From: Lonicera japonica
Taxonomy: Eukaryota > Streptophyta > Magnoliopsida > Dipsacales > Caprifoliaceae
Assembly: GCA_021464415.1 (NCBI GenBank)
Contig: JAKCWG010000927.1
Location: 1 to 64,000, forward strand
Length of the DNA: 64,000 bases
Reading direction: 5' to 3'
Part shown: one piece after another, positions 35,989-48,184 of the stretch
Position numbering within the stretch: position 1 is the first letter of the stretch
How the letters are laid out: every line of letters starts with the position of its first letter
Translations under genes and position numbers: made by a program
The notes under the pieces: model-generated
Database searches by the model: none
Told to the model about the DNA's origin: nothing
The model's input: the letters and a program-made list of their open reading frames with translations, nothing else

Positions 35989-38900
35989 CATATTACTTTC
36001 TTGGTTGATCTGCTTGAGGGCACTTTCTTAATATCTACTATTTATGCTCACAATAACTATACTATGAGAAGGAAGCTATGGAATGAGTTTGCTGTCATAA
36101 AAAGTCAGCATTGTGAATCTTGGGCTGCCATTGGTGACTTTAACTGTGTGCTTGGGGCTGAGGAGAAAAGAGGTGGTAGGCCTCCCTATAATGCTTCATT
36201 TATGGAGTTTCAAGCCATGACTGACACATGTGACTTCATTCACCTTCCAACCATTGGTAATCGTTTTACCTGGTCCAAAAATGCCACTCTCTCCAACATG
36301 GATTCCAGGCTTAATAGAGTCATTTGCAGCTCTGATTGGTGTGAGAAATGGAAAAGAGTCTCTTGTACTACTCTAATTAAAGCTGCATCGGATCATACCC
36401 CCTTGTTGTTAATTGCTGACAATGATACCATTGGAAGGCTTAAACCTTTCAAATTTTTATCAGCGTGGGTTTCTCACCCAAATTTCATAGATGTGGTTAA
36501 AGATTCTTGGCAATATCCTGTGGAAGCCATATGCCCTATGGTTATTATTCAAAGAAAGTTGAAAAGACTCAAACAAGCTTTAAAACATTGGAACCGTCAT
36601 ACCTTTGGAGACATTCAATTGGCAGTTGAAAAGGCTAAAATTGATCTGATGAAAATTCAGCAAATCATTGACCAGGAAGGACATACTATTCAGAGGGACA
36701 AGCATGAAGTTGAAGCTCACTCTTCCCTCCTCATTGCTTTGCAAAAGCAAGAGCTTTTTTGGAAAGATAAAGCCAGAATAAAATGGCTCAAGGAAGGGGA
36801 CAAAAATACTGCTTTCTTTCATAGAATTGCTAAACAAAGGAGTGCCACCAATAGAATCAATGCCTTAAATGATGGCAATCAAACTATGATTGATCCCTCT
36901 CAAATCAAGGAGCATGTTATTTCCTTTTTTCAAAATATGTATGCTACTCAGAATAACATTAGCAGGTCTACTTTGGTGCAGCAAGCCATCCCTTGTTTGG
37001 TCAGTGACCAGGATAATGCTTCTTTGTGTAGAATCCCTAATCACACTGAAATTAAAGAGGCAGTCTTTGGCCTGGATGCCTCCTCTGCTCCTGGTCCTGA
37101 TGGGTTTAGTGGATTGTTTTATCAACAATGCTGGGACATTGTTAAAGAAGATGTGTGCAAATCCATTACCATGTTCTTTCAAACTAGATGAATTTTGCCT
37201 GGACTCAACTCCAATTTCATAGCCCTCATCCCCAAAAATCCAAATGCCACCTCTCTTGCCCAATTTAGACCTATAGTTTTGGCAAATTTCATATTCAAAG
37301 TCATACCTAAAATTCTTAGTGAAAGGCTTTCCTTAATTGCTTATAAAATCATATCTCCGCAGCAAAATGGCTTTGTGAAGGGCAGAAGTATATAACAATC
37401 TATTGGTATCACCTCTGAGAATTTCAGCATGCTTGATAGGACAAATGTTGGAGGAAATGTGCTCTCAAAATTGATATTGCTAAAGCCTTTGATACTTTGG
37501 ATTGGGAATTCTTATTAAATGTTCTTCATTTTTTTGGTTTCAATGGTACTTTCACTAATTGGGTTAGAAGTATCCTGCAATCTGCCAAGCTCTCAGTTCT
37601 AATGAATGGCACCCCTTGTGGTTACTTTGGTTGTAAAAGGGGAGTTAGACAAGGTCACCCTCTCAGTCCCCTTCTTTTGTGCATTGCTGAAGAAGTGTTA
37701 AGCAGGTCCATTAATCTAAGTGTGGCTAGTGGTAAACTTAAACTAATGAAAGGCCTTAGAAGAATTTCAATGCAATCCCATTCATTGTATACAAATGATA
37801 TCATGGTGTTTTGCAGAGGGGACAATGAAAATCTCAGATCTGTTCTACAAATTATGGAAGCTTATGGTGAAGCCTCAGCCCAAATGTTAAAAAAATCCAA
37901 GAGTAAAATCTACTGTGGCAAAGGTGTTACTTGCAGGCAGACTGAAATTGTTACCATCTTGGGCATGACCCCTAATAAGGCTCCTTTTAACTATCTGGTA
38001 TGCCCATATTCAAAGGGCAACCTAAAGGATGTCAACTGCAGCCCATTGCAAACAAAGTTAGAATGAGAATGGAAAGATGGAAAGGAAGAGCACTGTCTCT
38101 GGCTGGTAGAGTTGTTCTTATCAAATTTGTGATTTGCCCTATGATACTACACACTATTTTCATATACTCTTGGCCTAAGGCACTCATCTATTAAGTCCAA
38201 AGGTAGATTAAAAACTATCTATGGACTGGGGACATTCTCCTTCACAAGACTATCACCATTGCTTAGCACCATGTGTGCAATACTAGGGATAGTGGAGGTC
38301 TGGGGATCAGAACTCTCTCTCATCTGAATAAAGCTTATCTGCTCAAACACATGTGGGACATTCTCCACCAAGAGAACTGCTGGAGCAAATTGGTGAGGAG
38401 CAGGTTCTACATAAGGCAAACCATAGCTACTAATGTCTACAAATGCTCTTCAATTTGGGCTGGTCTTAGAGAAACTCTTTCAGTTATTCATAAAAATGCT
38501 AGATGGATTATTGGAGATGGCAAATCAATTAACATATGGAATGAAAATTGGCTTGAAGGTGGAAAAATCTCAGTTTGTGATACTCTTTTAAGGCACAAAA
38601 GCACAGTCTTTAGCTTTATTGTTGATGGTAAATGAAAAATTCCTGCCTGGTTCTCTCACATTTACCCTCATCTCTCTCTCCCCATACAACAATTAAGCCT
38701 TTCTGTCAATCCTAAACATTACTGCCTCATTTGGCCCCTTTCTTTTAAAGGAGAACTCTCTATGAAACAAGCTTACCAATTTCTCAATCCTTCCAACAAA
38801 GTGCACTGGGCAAACTTACTTTAGAAAGGATTCATTCCCCCAAGAGTCTCAATTACCTGTTGGAAAATTTTCCACAAAAAGGTTCCTACACATGACAGTC

Positions 38901-39895
38901 TTCAAAAAAGAGGGATGGTTCTTGCTTCTAGGTGTGAGGTTTGCAAAACCAATACTGATACCATTCAGCATGTTTTTATTAAATGTCATTTTGATAACCT
39001 CTTATGGAGATGGCTTAATTACATGTTCAACATCAATATCCCCAACCAGGTCTCTCCCATGGAAATATGGAATTTTGTGAGTAGTCAGAACCTAAGCACC
39101 CAATTGTTCAATTTATGGATTGGTGCCTGTCTTATGTGCTTTCATGTCCTATGGGATACTAGAAATAAAGCCATCTTTGAGGGGCAAAAATCCTCCATCT
39201 CTAGAATTATACAGCAAATGAAATGCTGGATCAAAGAGATTGCTTTAATGGCTCCTGGACACATGAACAATTCAGTGGATGATCTCTCTACTCTAAATAG
39301 AATTAGAGTGAAAGGCAAAGTCAACAGCAGTCCCAAAATCATTGAAGTTATATGGTACCCTCCTCACTTTCAATGGACCAAAGTCAACACTGACGGTATG
39401 GCTCTTGGGGCACCTAGCAGAGCATCCATTAAAGGAATTTTCAAGAACTACAGAGGCTTTTCTAAAGGGCATTTTGCAAATTTGTTGGTATACTAAAAGC
39501 ATTTGATACTAAGCTTTTGGCCTTCATTAATGCTATTAACATAGCTTGGGAGAAGGGGTGGCACAAGATTTGGGTTGAAATGGATTCGTTGGCTGTGGTG
39601 ACATGTGTGAAAAGCAAAACCTTTACTCCTCCATGGTTTGCTGTTACTCTATGGCAGAACTGTAAGAGAAAAATGGATAGAATGCACACTCACATATCTT
39701 ATATATTCAGAGAAGAAAACTAGGTAGCTGACAAGTTATTAAAAATGGGTCTGCATTACAATGATCTCCATTGGTGGCACTCATATCCGCAACAAATCTC
39801 TAGTTTATTAGAGAATGACTATTGCTCAATGCCCAACTACAAATTCAAATATAAGTGGGGGAATGCTCTGCATCCCTTCTCCTACTGCTAGACTC

Positions 39896-40586
39896 AAGCC
39901 GAGACCATGGAAGCTCAGATTTTGGAAGGTGGAAACCTGTCAGACATTTCAGCAAACAGGTGGTGTACAACCTTTTTTCCTCCCCACCTTCATTTATCTT
40001 CAAAGCCCCGACATTAAGAAAGGTTGCAAGAAGATGCATGGTAAAGTTTTTTCGAACTACAACATTCAAAACAAGGAAAAAAACCTCAAAGATATGCAAT
40101 CTCACCTGGAGAAGTGTAGTATGGCCAAAGTTGGGTGGCACTCGACTGTAGCGGTGCCGCGTGATTCCTTTGAGTGCAATGTGGTGACTGAGAATTAGTG
40201 GAAGAAGAATTGGATTGCCCAGGACACTCACCTGTTAAACACGTGGAAAGTACTTCCTCAGTCCCACCCGAAGACAAAGCATAAGTTTTTGTGGGGCTTC
40301 GGCATATTTTTTGTATATTGACAGTTTGGGAAATTAGAGCCTTATGCAAGTTGTTTATAGTGTTTGTAATTGCATTGTGGACTTTAAGTTTCTTTTAGTC
40401 CATAAAGCAATTTCCCTTGTAATTGGTTGCTAATTGTTGGTTTTTTCTTATTTAGTTTTTTTCTTCTTTTCGGTACTATTCTCGACTTTGGGGGTGAGCC
40501 TCCTGCACCTTCCACTTTGTAACTTTTTTTTGTTATTAATGGATTTCTCTTCCTCCTCTTTTGGAGGGTAGAGCTTTAAAAAAAAA
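39896..40586 (+). other. LINE 3' region and A tail
   Basis: After the RNase H region the frames close. A T-rich 3' region with 'ggtgagcctcctgcacc' and 'ggatttctcttcctcctctt' follows, ending in GAGCTTTAAAAAAAAA at 40586. I see no separate gene here. Confidence 0.65.
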
Positions 40587-40690
40587 GAGTATATATCTAA
40601 CTTTCATGCACAAGTAAATCTAAACTAGAACATGAATAAATAAATGTAAAGTATTATTATAATGATTTAATGGTTGAAATGTTTTTATCA

Positions 40691-42422
40691 TGGTGTTTTT
40701 AAATGCACTCAGATAATCCGTTGTCTCACCCATCAAAATTTAAAGTTACATTAATCTTAACTTAAAAAATAGCGTAAAACCCTTTATTCTCACCCTGATT
40801 TCTATACTTTGGAATAATCACCATTAATTTGTCTTCTCACCCACATAAATTTTTAAAAATTAAAAAACTTCATTCTTTGCGACAAACAATCATCAACTAT
40901 TTTCACTTAATTACATAAATTTCATAAATATAAGCTTATAACAAATATCATTGTAGTTTTATATAGAGTGCTAGACTTTTGTTTTCACTTGCACCGGTAC
41001 GATAATGTTTTCAATGATATTTTTCTTAATTTATCAATCTTTTTATTTGTGCATGCATGTACAACTCAATATAAGTCATTTTAAGTTATCCAATGTCAAA
41101 GTTAAAGAAATGTAGTATTAATATGTGCATAATATGTCATAAATAAAATAAAAATATATATATATATTGTATGTTGTGCTTTTATTATTTCAATATATAA
41201 ATTCAAAAAATTGTCCGTAAAAAAAATGGAAAAAGGAAATAGTTTGGGGAGAAAATATATATTCTTTTAATATTTTACAATGAAATCGTTTTCTTGAGTC
41301 TCCAAAAAATTAAATATCATAGAAATTGAAAGTAACCAATATTTTAATAAATGATTTATTTTTATAAAAACTATTTTATTTTTCCAATTCATTGTTCCCC
41401 TTTTCACAAAAGATAACATTTATTTAAAAAAAGAAGAAGATGGTTTTAAGTTGTTAGAATGAAAAATTTGTGATGAGTTTACATGTAGATCTCCCTATGT
41501 TATAGTTTTCATTGTTTGTATTTATAACGACATAACTAAAATTCACAAGTACTACTGTCTCTTATATGGCTTTCTATTGAATTAATTTTCATGTATTAAA
41601 TTACTACATAGTTAATATGAGTGTTAAATTAATTCATGCATACAACAACTATATTAATAAATCTTTTAAGTTTTAAGGTAGATACTTTTTTTCGATACTC
41701 CTTTAATATTGATGGTATGTGTAGGTTTAGCTTAATATATATTGCTTTATTTTTATGTGCTTTGATATTAGTTCAATTATAAGAGTATGAACTAGTTTAG
41801 TCAGAGTTTGTGCAGAATCAAATTCACTTATTGTTGTTGAGTGTTGCAGTGGTCTTTTAATATTTTGGTGCAGTGAATTAGAATTTATATTTACTTATTT
41901 CACAAAAATAAAATTTATAAGCAAATTTAAAATATGAATAATAACTCTTTGAGAACAATGAATAGTAATAAATTATATCAAATATAATTGCGAATAATGT
42001 ATTTATTACAATTAATATTTTATATTTTTTTCATAAGTACTATAACTTATATGTTATTTTTAATGAAATTTATTAAAAATGAAGCAATAGATTATATGAA
42101 ATATACTCGCTAAAAATGTATTTATCATAATTAATATTTTATATTTTTTTCATTGGTATTATGACTTATACATAATTTTTAAATAAAATTTATTAAGAAT
42201 GATGTAAAATTTCTTTGTTATATATTATTTTAATACAAAAGTTATCATTTTTCAATATTTTTACTTTTAGCAACGAAACTTTATTGTCCCTATATTATTT
42301 CAATAAACTCACCCACCACTAGAATGAATTGCAAATTTTTTCAGAAAACTAGTGGGGTGAGGATAAAGTATTTTCACACTGAGATGAGAAGACGAATTTT
42401 GTGAGTATATTTAAGAACACCC
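40691..42422. mobile_element. Unclassified 1.7-kb element with inverted ends
   Basis: The left end TGGTGTTTTTAAATGCACTC and the reverse complement of the right end GGGTGTTCTTAAATATACTC pair. Beyond that point TTGTCTCACCC pairs with CTTCTCATCT-type sequence. The interior is AT-rich and non-coding. It contains a roughly 119-bp imperfect tandem duplication (ATTTATTACAATTAATATTT at 42001, ATTTATCATAATTAATATTT at 42120). Flanks match poorly (TTTTATCA against TTTTAGCC), so superfamily and exact borders are uncertain. Confidence 0.5.
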
Positions 42423-42934
42423 TTTTAGCCTCAATTACAAGTTTCAAACCAACAAATTACATTCTTTTAGGATAAATAGGAAAACCATAAAATATGCTTA
42501 ATATTGTTTTTTAATGCTGAACAAAAAAAAATTTATTTCTATCTATTAGAAAAAGAGAAAAGTTGTTTTGGTAAATACGTAAAACCAGCAACACAGTTTG
42601 ACATTTTCCACTAGGGAGGGTGGATCCTCCTAAGCCCATTGTAAATATTTTATCATCCGATATTGTAATATAGTTTTTTTTTGCTTTGTTTGGCCCATTG
42701 TAAAAAAGTAATAATAAATAAATAAATAAAATCAGTACTTAAAGCATCTCTAATAGTTGTATAAATTATATGCGTTAATTTACTTTTACATAAAAATTGA
42801 AGTAAAACAAATATGTTATAATGACACTTTTGTTAATTTTTGTGTCAAATTTGAAAGAATTAATAAGATTGCAACTAATATTCAACCTCATTTTATATAA
42901 TTTTTCATATTTTGTTTTGGAATTTCATTTATAA
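42423..42934. other. Intergenic stretch with a one-sided Tourist-like end
   Basis: AAAGCATCTCTAATAGTTGT near 42740-42760 resembles the left end of 14592-15087. I found no right end, so it is truncated or interrupted. No gene is visible. Confidence 0.5.
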
Positions 42935-42942
42935 ATAACCAG

Positions 42943-43086
42943 GGAAATGATATTAGCACTCCATAATTGTCCTAAGGCACTCCAAAATTATTTTTAGTGA
43001 CACTTATATATATCTTTTGCGACACTTTTTATGTCATTAAAAATGATTTTGGAGTGCCTTAATACAAATGTGGAGTGCTAATTCCC
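42943..43086. mobile_element. Small MITE at the broken end of the gypsy relic
   Basis: The arms GGAAATGATATTAGCACTCC and, reverse-complemented, GGGAATTAGCACTCC pair. Further in, GGCACTCCAAAAT pairs with ATTTTGGAGTGCC. The flanks ATAACCAG (42935-42942) and ATAACTAG (43087-43094) give an 8-bp TSD with one mismatch, suggesting hAT. It lies exactly where the gypsy pol reading frame stops. Confidence 0.6.
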
Positions 43087-43094
43087 ATAACTAG

Positions 43095-44424
43095 GGAATC
43101 CCGTGGTACCCTGAATAAGCATCTAAGAAGCTCATTTTCTCAAATGCGAATTCTACGAGTTGATTAATCATTAATAATGGGAAGCTATCTTTAGACATGC
43201 ATTGTTAGATTAATGAAATATACACAAACACTCAATTTGCTCACTCTTTTTCCTTACCATTATTGGATTAGAGATCCATTCTAGAAATTTGGCTTTTCTG
43301 ATAGCCCTTACTTTCAATATTTTCTGCACTTCCTCTTCAACTACTTTGGCCTTCTCAAGAGTAGCCCTCCTAGGTTTTTGTCTAATCGGCCTAAAACTTG
43401 GATCAATATGGAGCCTATGGCACATAACATCATCATCAATGCTAGACATGTCATAAGGCTGCCATATAAGCACATCTATATTTTGCCTTAAGAATTTAAC
43501 CATCTATTTTCCTTCTTCTTCATCAAGTGAGATACCAACCAACAAGAACTTCTCATTGGTTTGGTCTCCTGGTATTGCGAGGATTTGGATTAAGTTTTCA
43601 AAGACTTTCTCTTATGGTCGTGATTGTGCCCCACCATCCATAGGGCAACCATGCTCTAATTACTATACATTTTTTGTTTTTTCTCTTGATTGAGAAAATT
43701 CAAGCTTGTTAATTACTCATTCTTTCTTTTTCCCTTAGCTTGTCTGCTATGCCTCTTCTCCCTTACCCCTAACTTGAAAGCTGTCAACCAGTTCAGATGG
43801 GCACTCCTCATCTAAAACACTAAGCACAACTAATCTGAAACAATAGCGTGCTTCCTCTTATTTTCCTCTAATTTCCATAATGCCATACTTGGATGGGAAC
43901 TTGAGCATTTGATGATAGGGGGAAGCAACAGCCTTCATCTGGCTTAACCAGCTTCGGTCAAGGATAGCATTGTATGTGGAGTCAATGTTCATTATAATGA
44001 ACTCAATTGCTTTCTTAACGAGACCTATTCTGACTGGCACCCCTGCAATGGCTATTGGCCACATAATCTCACTGTTAAAACTGAACACATGCATGTCTGC
44101 ACTTCTGACTTAAGAGACTGGGAGTTTTAGCTTTTCATAAAAGTTATGGTACATGATTTCAAAAGAGCTTTCTGAATCTATCAAAACTTTTTTAACATCA
44201 GAAGTGTTGATGTTCAATATGAGAGCCAGAGCATCATTATGTGGTGCTTCCATTCCATACATATATTTTCCTATAAAACTTAATTCATAAGCCTCATTGG
44301 CTTCTTGACTCCTCTTGCATGTGACCGACATGACCATGGTATTCTTGGTAACAACATCTTGGTTGGTTATGCCATGGATTGCCAGTATCAGGCCGATCAC
44401 AATCTTTTTTGTTGGTCTTTTCAC
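43095..44424 (-). pseudogene. gypsy protease and partial reverse transcriptase
   Basis: On the minus strand, 44424-44110 gives the aspartic-protease region. Its expected DSG box reads DSES (IDSESSFEIMYHNF), a Gly-to-Glu change. 44094-43858 gives the C-terminal protease part (STYNAILDRSWL..). 43503-43095 gives the N-terminal RT region (HRLHIDPSFRPIRQK.., then DAYSGYHG). Frameshifts and stops separate the blocks, and the palm-domain active site of RT is not present. It is non-functional. Confidence 0.78.
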
Positions 44425-44491
44425 CGGCTCCTCATCATCTTCACCACCATTCTTCCTTTTTTCCTTTTTTCTTAATGTACTTGGTCAAGTA

Positions 44492-45153
44492 TGTTGTGTT
44501 TTTTGCTCGATTCCAAACCCAAAAGAAGATGAGTTTTATGGGAAATCAAATTGTTCGTTTGAATGGTGCAAAAGAGGATTTGTGGTTTCGGAAAGGTGCA
44601 AAAGCACTTTTGCACCCAGAAAATTGCATTCTGAAAATGTGCAAAAGCACTTTTGTAGTTACGCGGGAAAAGTGCAAAAGTCGTTTTGCAGCTGGGCGAG
44701 AAATATGTTTCCTTATCAAACTTAGTTTCCTTGTTTATTTTGGTCTCTATTACCTTGTTAATAGTTTCCTTATTTACGTAGGATTTTTGTTACCTTATTC
44801 TAGATTGGATGGACTCTATTATATTGTTATATATAGATATAATCATTCAAGAGATTAAGGCATGAGAGAATTATTCTTCTTTCTGTGGGATTTGTGGGAG
44901 AGTTCATCTTGTTGTGAGAGAGAGGTTAAAGGGCTGTTGATTTTCTTCTTCTGTGAGAGCTTTTGAGTGCAATAATTCTTGTGATAGATTTTCTAATCAT
45001 TTTCAAAGAATTAGTGAAATCTTCGTTTGTCGAATATTGTGTGTTCCATTATCTATCTTCTTGCTTGTTTCTCATCCTTATTATCTCCTAGTTATTAATA
45101 TCCACTATTTGAATTACGATTCGTGGCATGATTTGTTGTTAATAATCACAACA
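44492..45153 (+). mobile_element. Solo LTR (662 bp) inside the gypsy relic
   Basis: The ends are mirror-matched: TGTTGTG at the start and CACAACA at the end. The flanks AAGTA (44487-44491) and AGGTA (45154-45158) are a 5-bp TSD with one mismatch. Excising the segment and one TSD restores a continuous minus-strand gypsy reading (..VNKGYL|TKYIKKK..), which proves the insertion. GTGCAAAAGCAC palindromes cluster at 44570-44690. The parent family is unknown. Confidence 0.87.
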
Positions 45154-45158
45154 AGGTA

Positions 45159-46560
45159 CCCTTTATTCACAATACCTCTAAAAACTGCATGAGGGTTTGA
45201 CAATTCTTGATTTTGTAACCGTGGTCCTCATCATAAAAACAACGCATCTTGCCATTTATTGCATTAAGATTGCCCCCATTGGCCGAGGCCATTCAAAAAA
45301 GGGTTTTTTTTTAATATTAAAAACAATTTTTTGGATAGGCTTAGTCAAAATTGTGTTTACCCCCTTATATCCATCATTACTTACTTTATCCAACTCTTAT
45401 TGCTTTTCCTTTTGGTGTTATCAAACTTGTTGTTGCTACCTTTCTTCTCATTAGTTGTCCCCATTATTGATATCTCGTCATCTTTCACGCGAGGGTACTC
45501 ATTGACTCTAAATAGTAACTTATCAAAGGTGTAGGGAGAGACTATGGTCAACTAGTTGTATATTACATTGCTTTCTTAGGGCAAGCCATACTTAAATGTG
45601 TTGAGAGCAAATTTGAGGTCACGATCTTAGTTTCCTAATAAATCTCCCAATATCGTGATGAATATTCTATAAAGGTCTCTTATTTCTTCGTCCTTATATT
45701 AATTTGTCAAGACCTCAGGGCTTTTGATTAACCTGTTGTTTATGATGAACCTAGCCGTAAACTACTCAGCTAGTTCTCTAAAATAATCAATTTGCCTGGC
45801 AGGCAGCTGAGTAAACCATCTCAGTGCCACTTCCCCTAAACTTGCTGTGAACATTCTGCACATGACAACATTATCTAAAATATGCCATGACTTATTGGTA
45901 AAACCAGACATGATCGGCTGGGTCTATTCGATTATTTTATATGTTGAATTTTGGCATCGAGAACTTTTTCGACAAAAGGGCCTCAGCTATTTTTTAGGTA
46001 AATGGAGACCCATTATATTCTCCGAGGGACTTATTTTCCAAGTCCCTTGGGGTGTGAGCAACAACGTTTCTAGTAACACTTGTATCAATCAACTTGCAAA
46101 GATCATTTTCTGCCCAAGTCTTTAGGCGACCGTCATTTTTTGTAAATTTATCAAAAACACTATGCCTTTCTTGTGCCAATAGCACCGGTGGCTCTATGAG
46201 ATTCTTCTTCTGAATGGCCTTAGCCTTCTCGACTACTCGGCCTTCAGGATTTGCGGGTGCTAGCTAGATTATAGTTTACGGGTTTTTTGCCTAGCAAAAG
46301 ATGCTTTAGAAATAATTTCGTAATGACTGAAAGTTCATCTTTTAAACTCATCCTTAATTAGCTGCATAAAGGCCTGGTTTTTAACTTTAAGCTTCATGAG
46401 CTCACTAGTATTATGCAGTCTTTGCAGCATAATTGCTATTAAATTTGCCTTTGAATAGGGTTGTTGTTATAGTTGGATCTGTTAGGGGTAAAGGGAACGC
46501 ATTTGCATCCCCACCTTTGTTAGCATGGTGTGTGAAGGTTGGGGGCCTTCTAGTTTACTG
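45159..46560 (-). pseudogene. gypsy gag remnant
   Basis: Minus-strand readings give a retrotransposon gag core near 45860-45760 (FTASLGEVALRWFTQLP..IDYFRELAE). Near 45250-45165 is a CxxH-type stretch before the protease (FYDEDHGYKIKNC). Many stops and frame changes occur. The upstream part to 46560 is presumably leader and N-terminal gag. Confidence 0.65.
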
Positions 46561-46659
46561 CATGTTTAAACCATGGTTTAAAAAAATGAAATAAAGGTAT
46601 TTTATGCAGTTAGAGAAAGCAAAAAGGGACTGAAAAATGCTTGAACAATATTTTCCCGT

Positions 46660-47180
46660 CTCTCCCCACTAGATATTGGATTTAAGCACAATTCAATGAA
46701 AGTATGAGAAATATAAGATGAATGAGATTATGATTTTAGTTATAAGTAGGTTCCTCTGATAACTCTAATGTTATTCCGGTAGTACATTCTCATTTATTTG
46801 TATGTGTTTGTATATAAGCTCAAATGCAAAAAACTTTAAAAATAATACAAGTAAGCTACCAGCTTTCTATCTCTAGATTTTCTTACCTTAAAATCAAGAC
46901 CCATGTCATGACATTTTCCTTTTTTATTTATAGTCATAGAATTAGGGTTACACGTGCTCTATTAGCGTAAACAATAAAATACCAAAAAGGGCAAAACTTT
47001 GGTACTACTCTAACACTTTGATGACGTAAACATGAACATCTCGGCATAACTGGATTTACTCGATGTGCAGACTTTTACTCGGGCCCAATTTATATTCTTC
47101 ATTTAGTCTTCCCCAAATCCATGAAGATAGGCTGACTTAGTTGTGGGCTTGGTGATCGACTTGGCCTAATATATTCTTAT
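46660..47180 (-). repeat. LTR of the gypsy relic, copy C
   Basis: It shares ordered blocks with 1-670 and 5950-6890 (GTAGGTTCCTC..CCGGTAGTAC, TCATAGAATTAGGGTTACA, TTTACTCGGGC). Its place upstream of a minus-strand gag is the basis for calling the family an LTR. Exact ends were not fixed. Confidence 0.55.
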
Positions 47181-48150
47181 AGATTTTAGGCTCACTCAGG
47201 TTGTATTTTTGTCTGACTCGAGACAACAAGCAAAATGAGAACATGAACATGACACAATACAAGCTCGTGTTATTTTTAGCTATATGAACACGACATGTGT
47301 AAAACACGTATGACACTACTTAGCATACACAATTACAATGTTTTATTTTAATAGATATATCCTAACACAAGTAAAAACAAAATTTTATCTCTCATTTAGA
47401 TAAAACATGCTTAACACGACAAAATTCTAATTTCGTGTCATTTTGGTCTAATACACGAAGAACAACACGAACACAAATTCTTGTGTTAATTTCAAACCAA
47501 TTTCATTTCGTTTTGTAACGTGTTTTCATGTCATTTTTAAAAATTGTCACCCTTAAATAAAGGAGTCTCAAATTAGGTATTTAGTTTTCTTTTTAGAAAG
47601 GGCAAAAAAGTGAGGTGTTGATTTTTAAACAAAACTAAAAATTGATGATAAGCCAATAAACACACATAGGACACGCTGTGTGCTCCGAAAAAAGGGTTAT
47701 GTACATCCAAACCATTAGATTCATTTGGAACATTACCCATATTTATATGAGCAGTGAAGTAATTTCAAAAATGAGACTTAAGGAAGTAATTTCAACCACA
47801 CATTTTGTCTCTTAAAACGAAAACTTTAAAATGATAAGGAATATGTCAACCAAATTAATTTATATTTGTAAAAGAGTCCAAAGATTATTCAATGAAAGTA
47901 CGGTAGGTTTTTTTGACGAGGCTCATTCTTATCGTCTTAAAATTTCATCAACTACGACTCCAAGTAACGTTTAAATTGTTTTAATAATCCTCCATATTCT
48001 TTCAAGAAATCCAGGTATGTCTCTCTATAATTTTTTTAGTATAATTATATTATTTTAATTAGTTTCACATATTCAAATAATGAAAATCAAACATACTAAT
48101 TTTTTTGTTGGTTTTCGATTTAATGTTTAAAAGCCATTATAACATGTTGT

Positions 48151-48184
<34 letters not shown>

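Larger units (their letters stand above)
30670..39895 (+). pseudogene. LINE ORF2 remnant (endonuclease, RT, zf-RVT, RNase H)
   Basis: ORF2 would encode target-site nicking and target-primed reverse transcription. The APE-type endonuclease starts with WNIRGINN and AEP (30670-30800). It is cut at 30931 and resumes at 35989 with HITFLVD, GDFN and SDH motifs. RT blocks follow from about 37080: SAPGPDGFSG, then QNGFVKGRS, then AFDTLDW, then GVRQGHPLSP. The active-site box at 37788-37799 reads YTND instead of the expected (F/Y)ADD. A zf-RVT region lies at about 38880-39000, and RNase H runs from about 39370 (VNTDG) to 39730. Defects include a frameshift near 30905 (before the insertion point), TGA at 37189, TAA at 37393, frameshifts near 37460, 38000 and 39490, and stops at 38192, 38633 and 39721. 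It is non-functional. Confidence 0.85.
28302..40586 (+). mobile_element. L1-type LINE, decayed, split by a copia element
   Basis: ORF1 (zinc-knuckle protein) and ORF2 (endonuclease, reverse transcriptase, zf-RVT, RNase H) lie in the usual order on the plus strand. They are followed by a 3' region and a nine-A tail (40578-40586). Subtracting the nested copia element (30932-35988 plus one 5-bp repeat) leaves about 7.2 kb, normal for plant L1 elements. The octamer AGTATATA occurs just before 28302 (28294-28301) and just after the A tail (40588-40595). It may be the TSD, but eight AT-rich bases are weak evidence. Stops and frameshifts in both ORFs make it immobile. Confidence 0.85.
43095..47170 (-). 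mobile_element. Ty3/gypsy retrotransposon relic, minus strand
   Basis: Read on the minus strand, the order is LTR (about 47170-46660), gag, protease, then the start of reverse transcriptase, ending at 43095. Protease before RT, with RT words such as HRLHIDPSF..RQK and FLDAYSGYHG, fits plant Ty3/gypsy. I cannot assign a lineage. Integrase, RNase H and the second LTR are missing from the window. The relic is truncated, carries many stops, and holds a 662-bp solo LTR (44492-45153). Confidence 0.8.

Noticed and set aside
44315..44858. Plus-strand ORFs of 136 and 159 codons
   Set aside because: They straddle the border between gypsy protease (minus strand) and a solo LTR, so they are composite chance frames.
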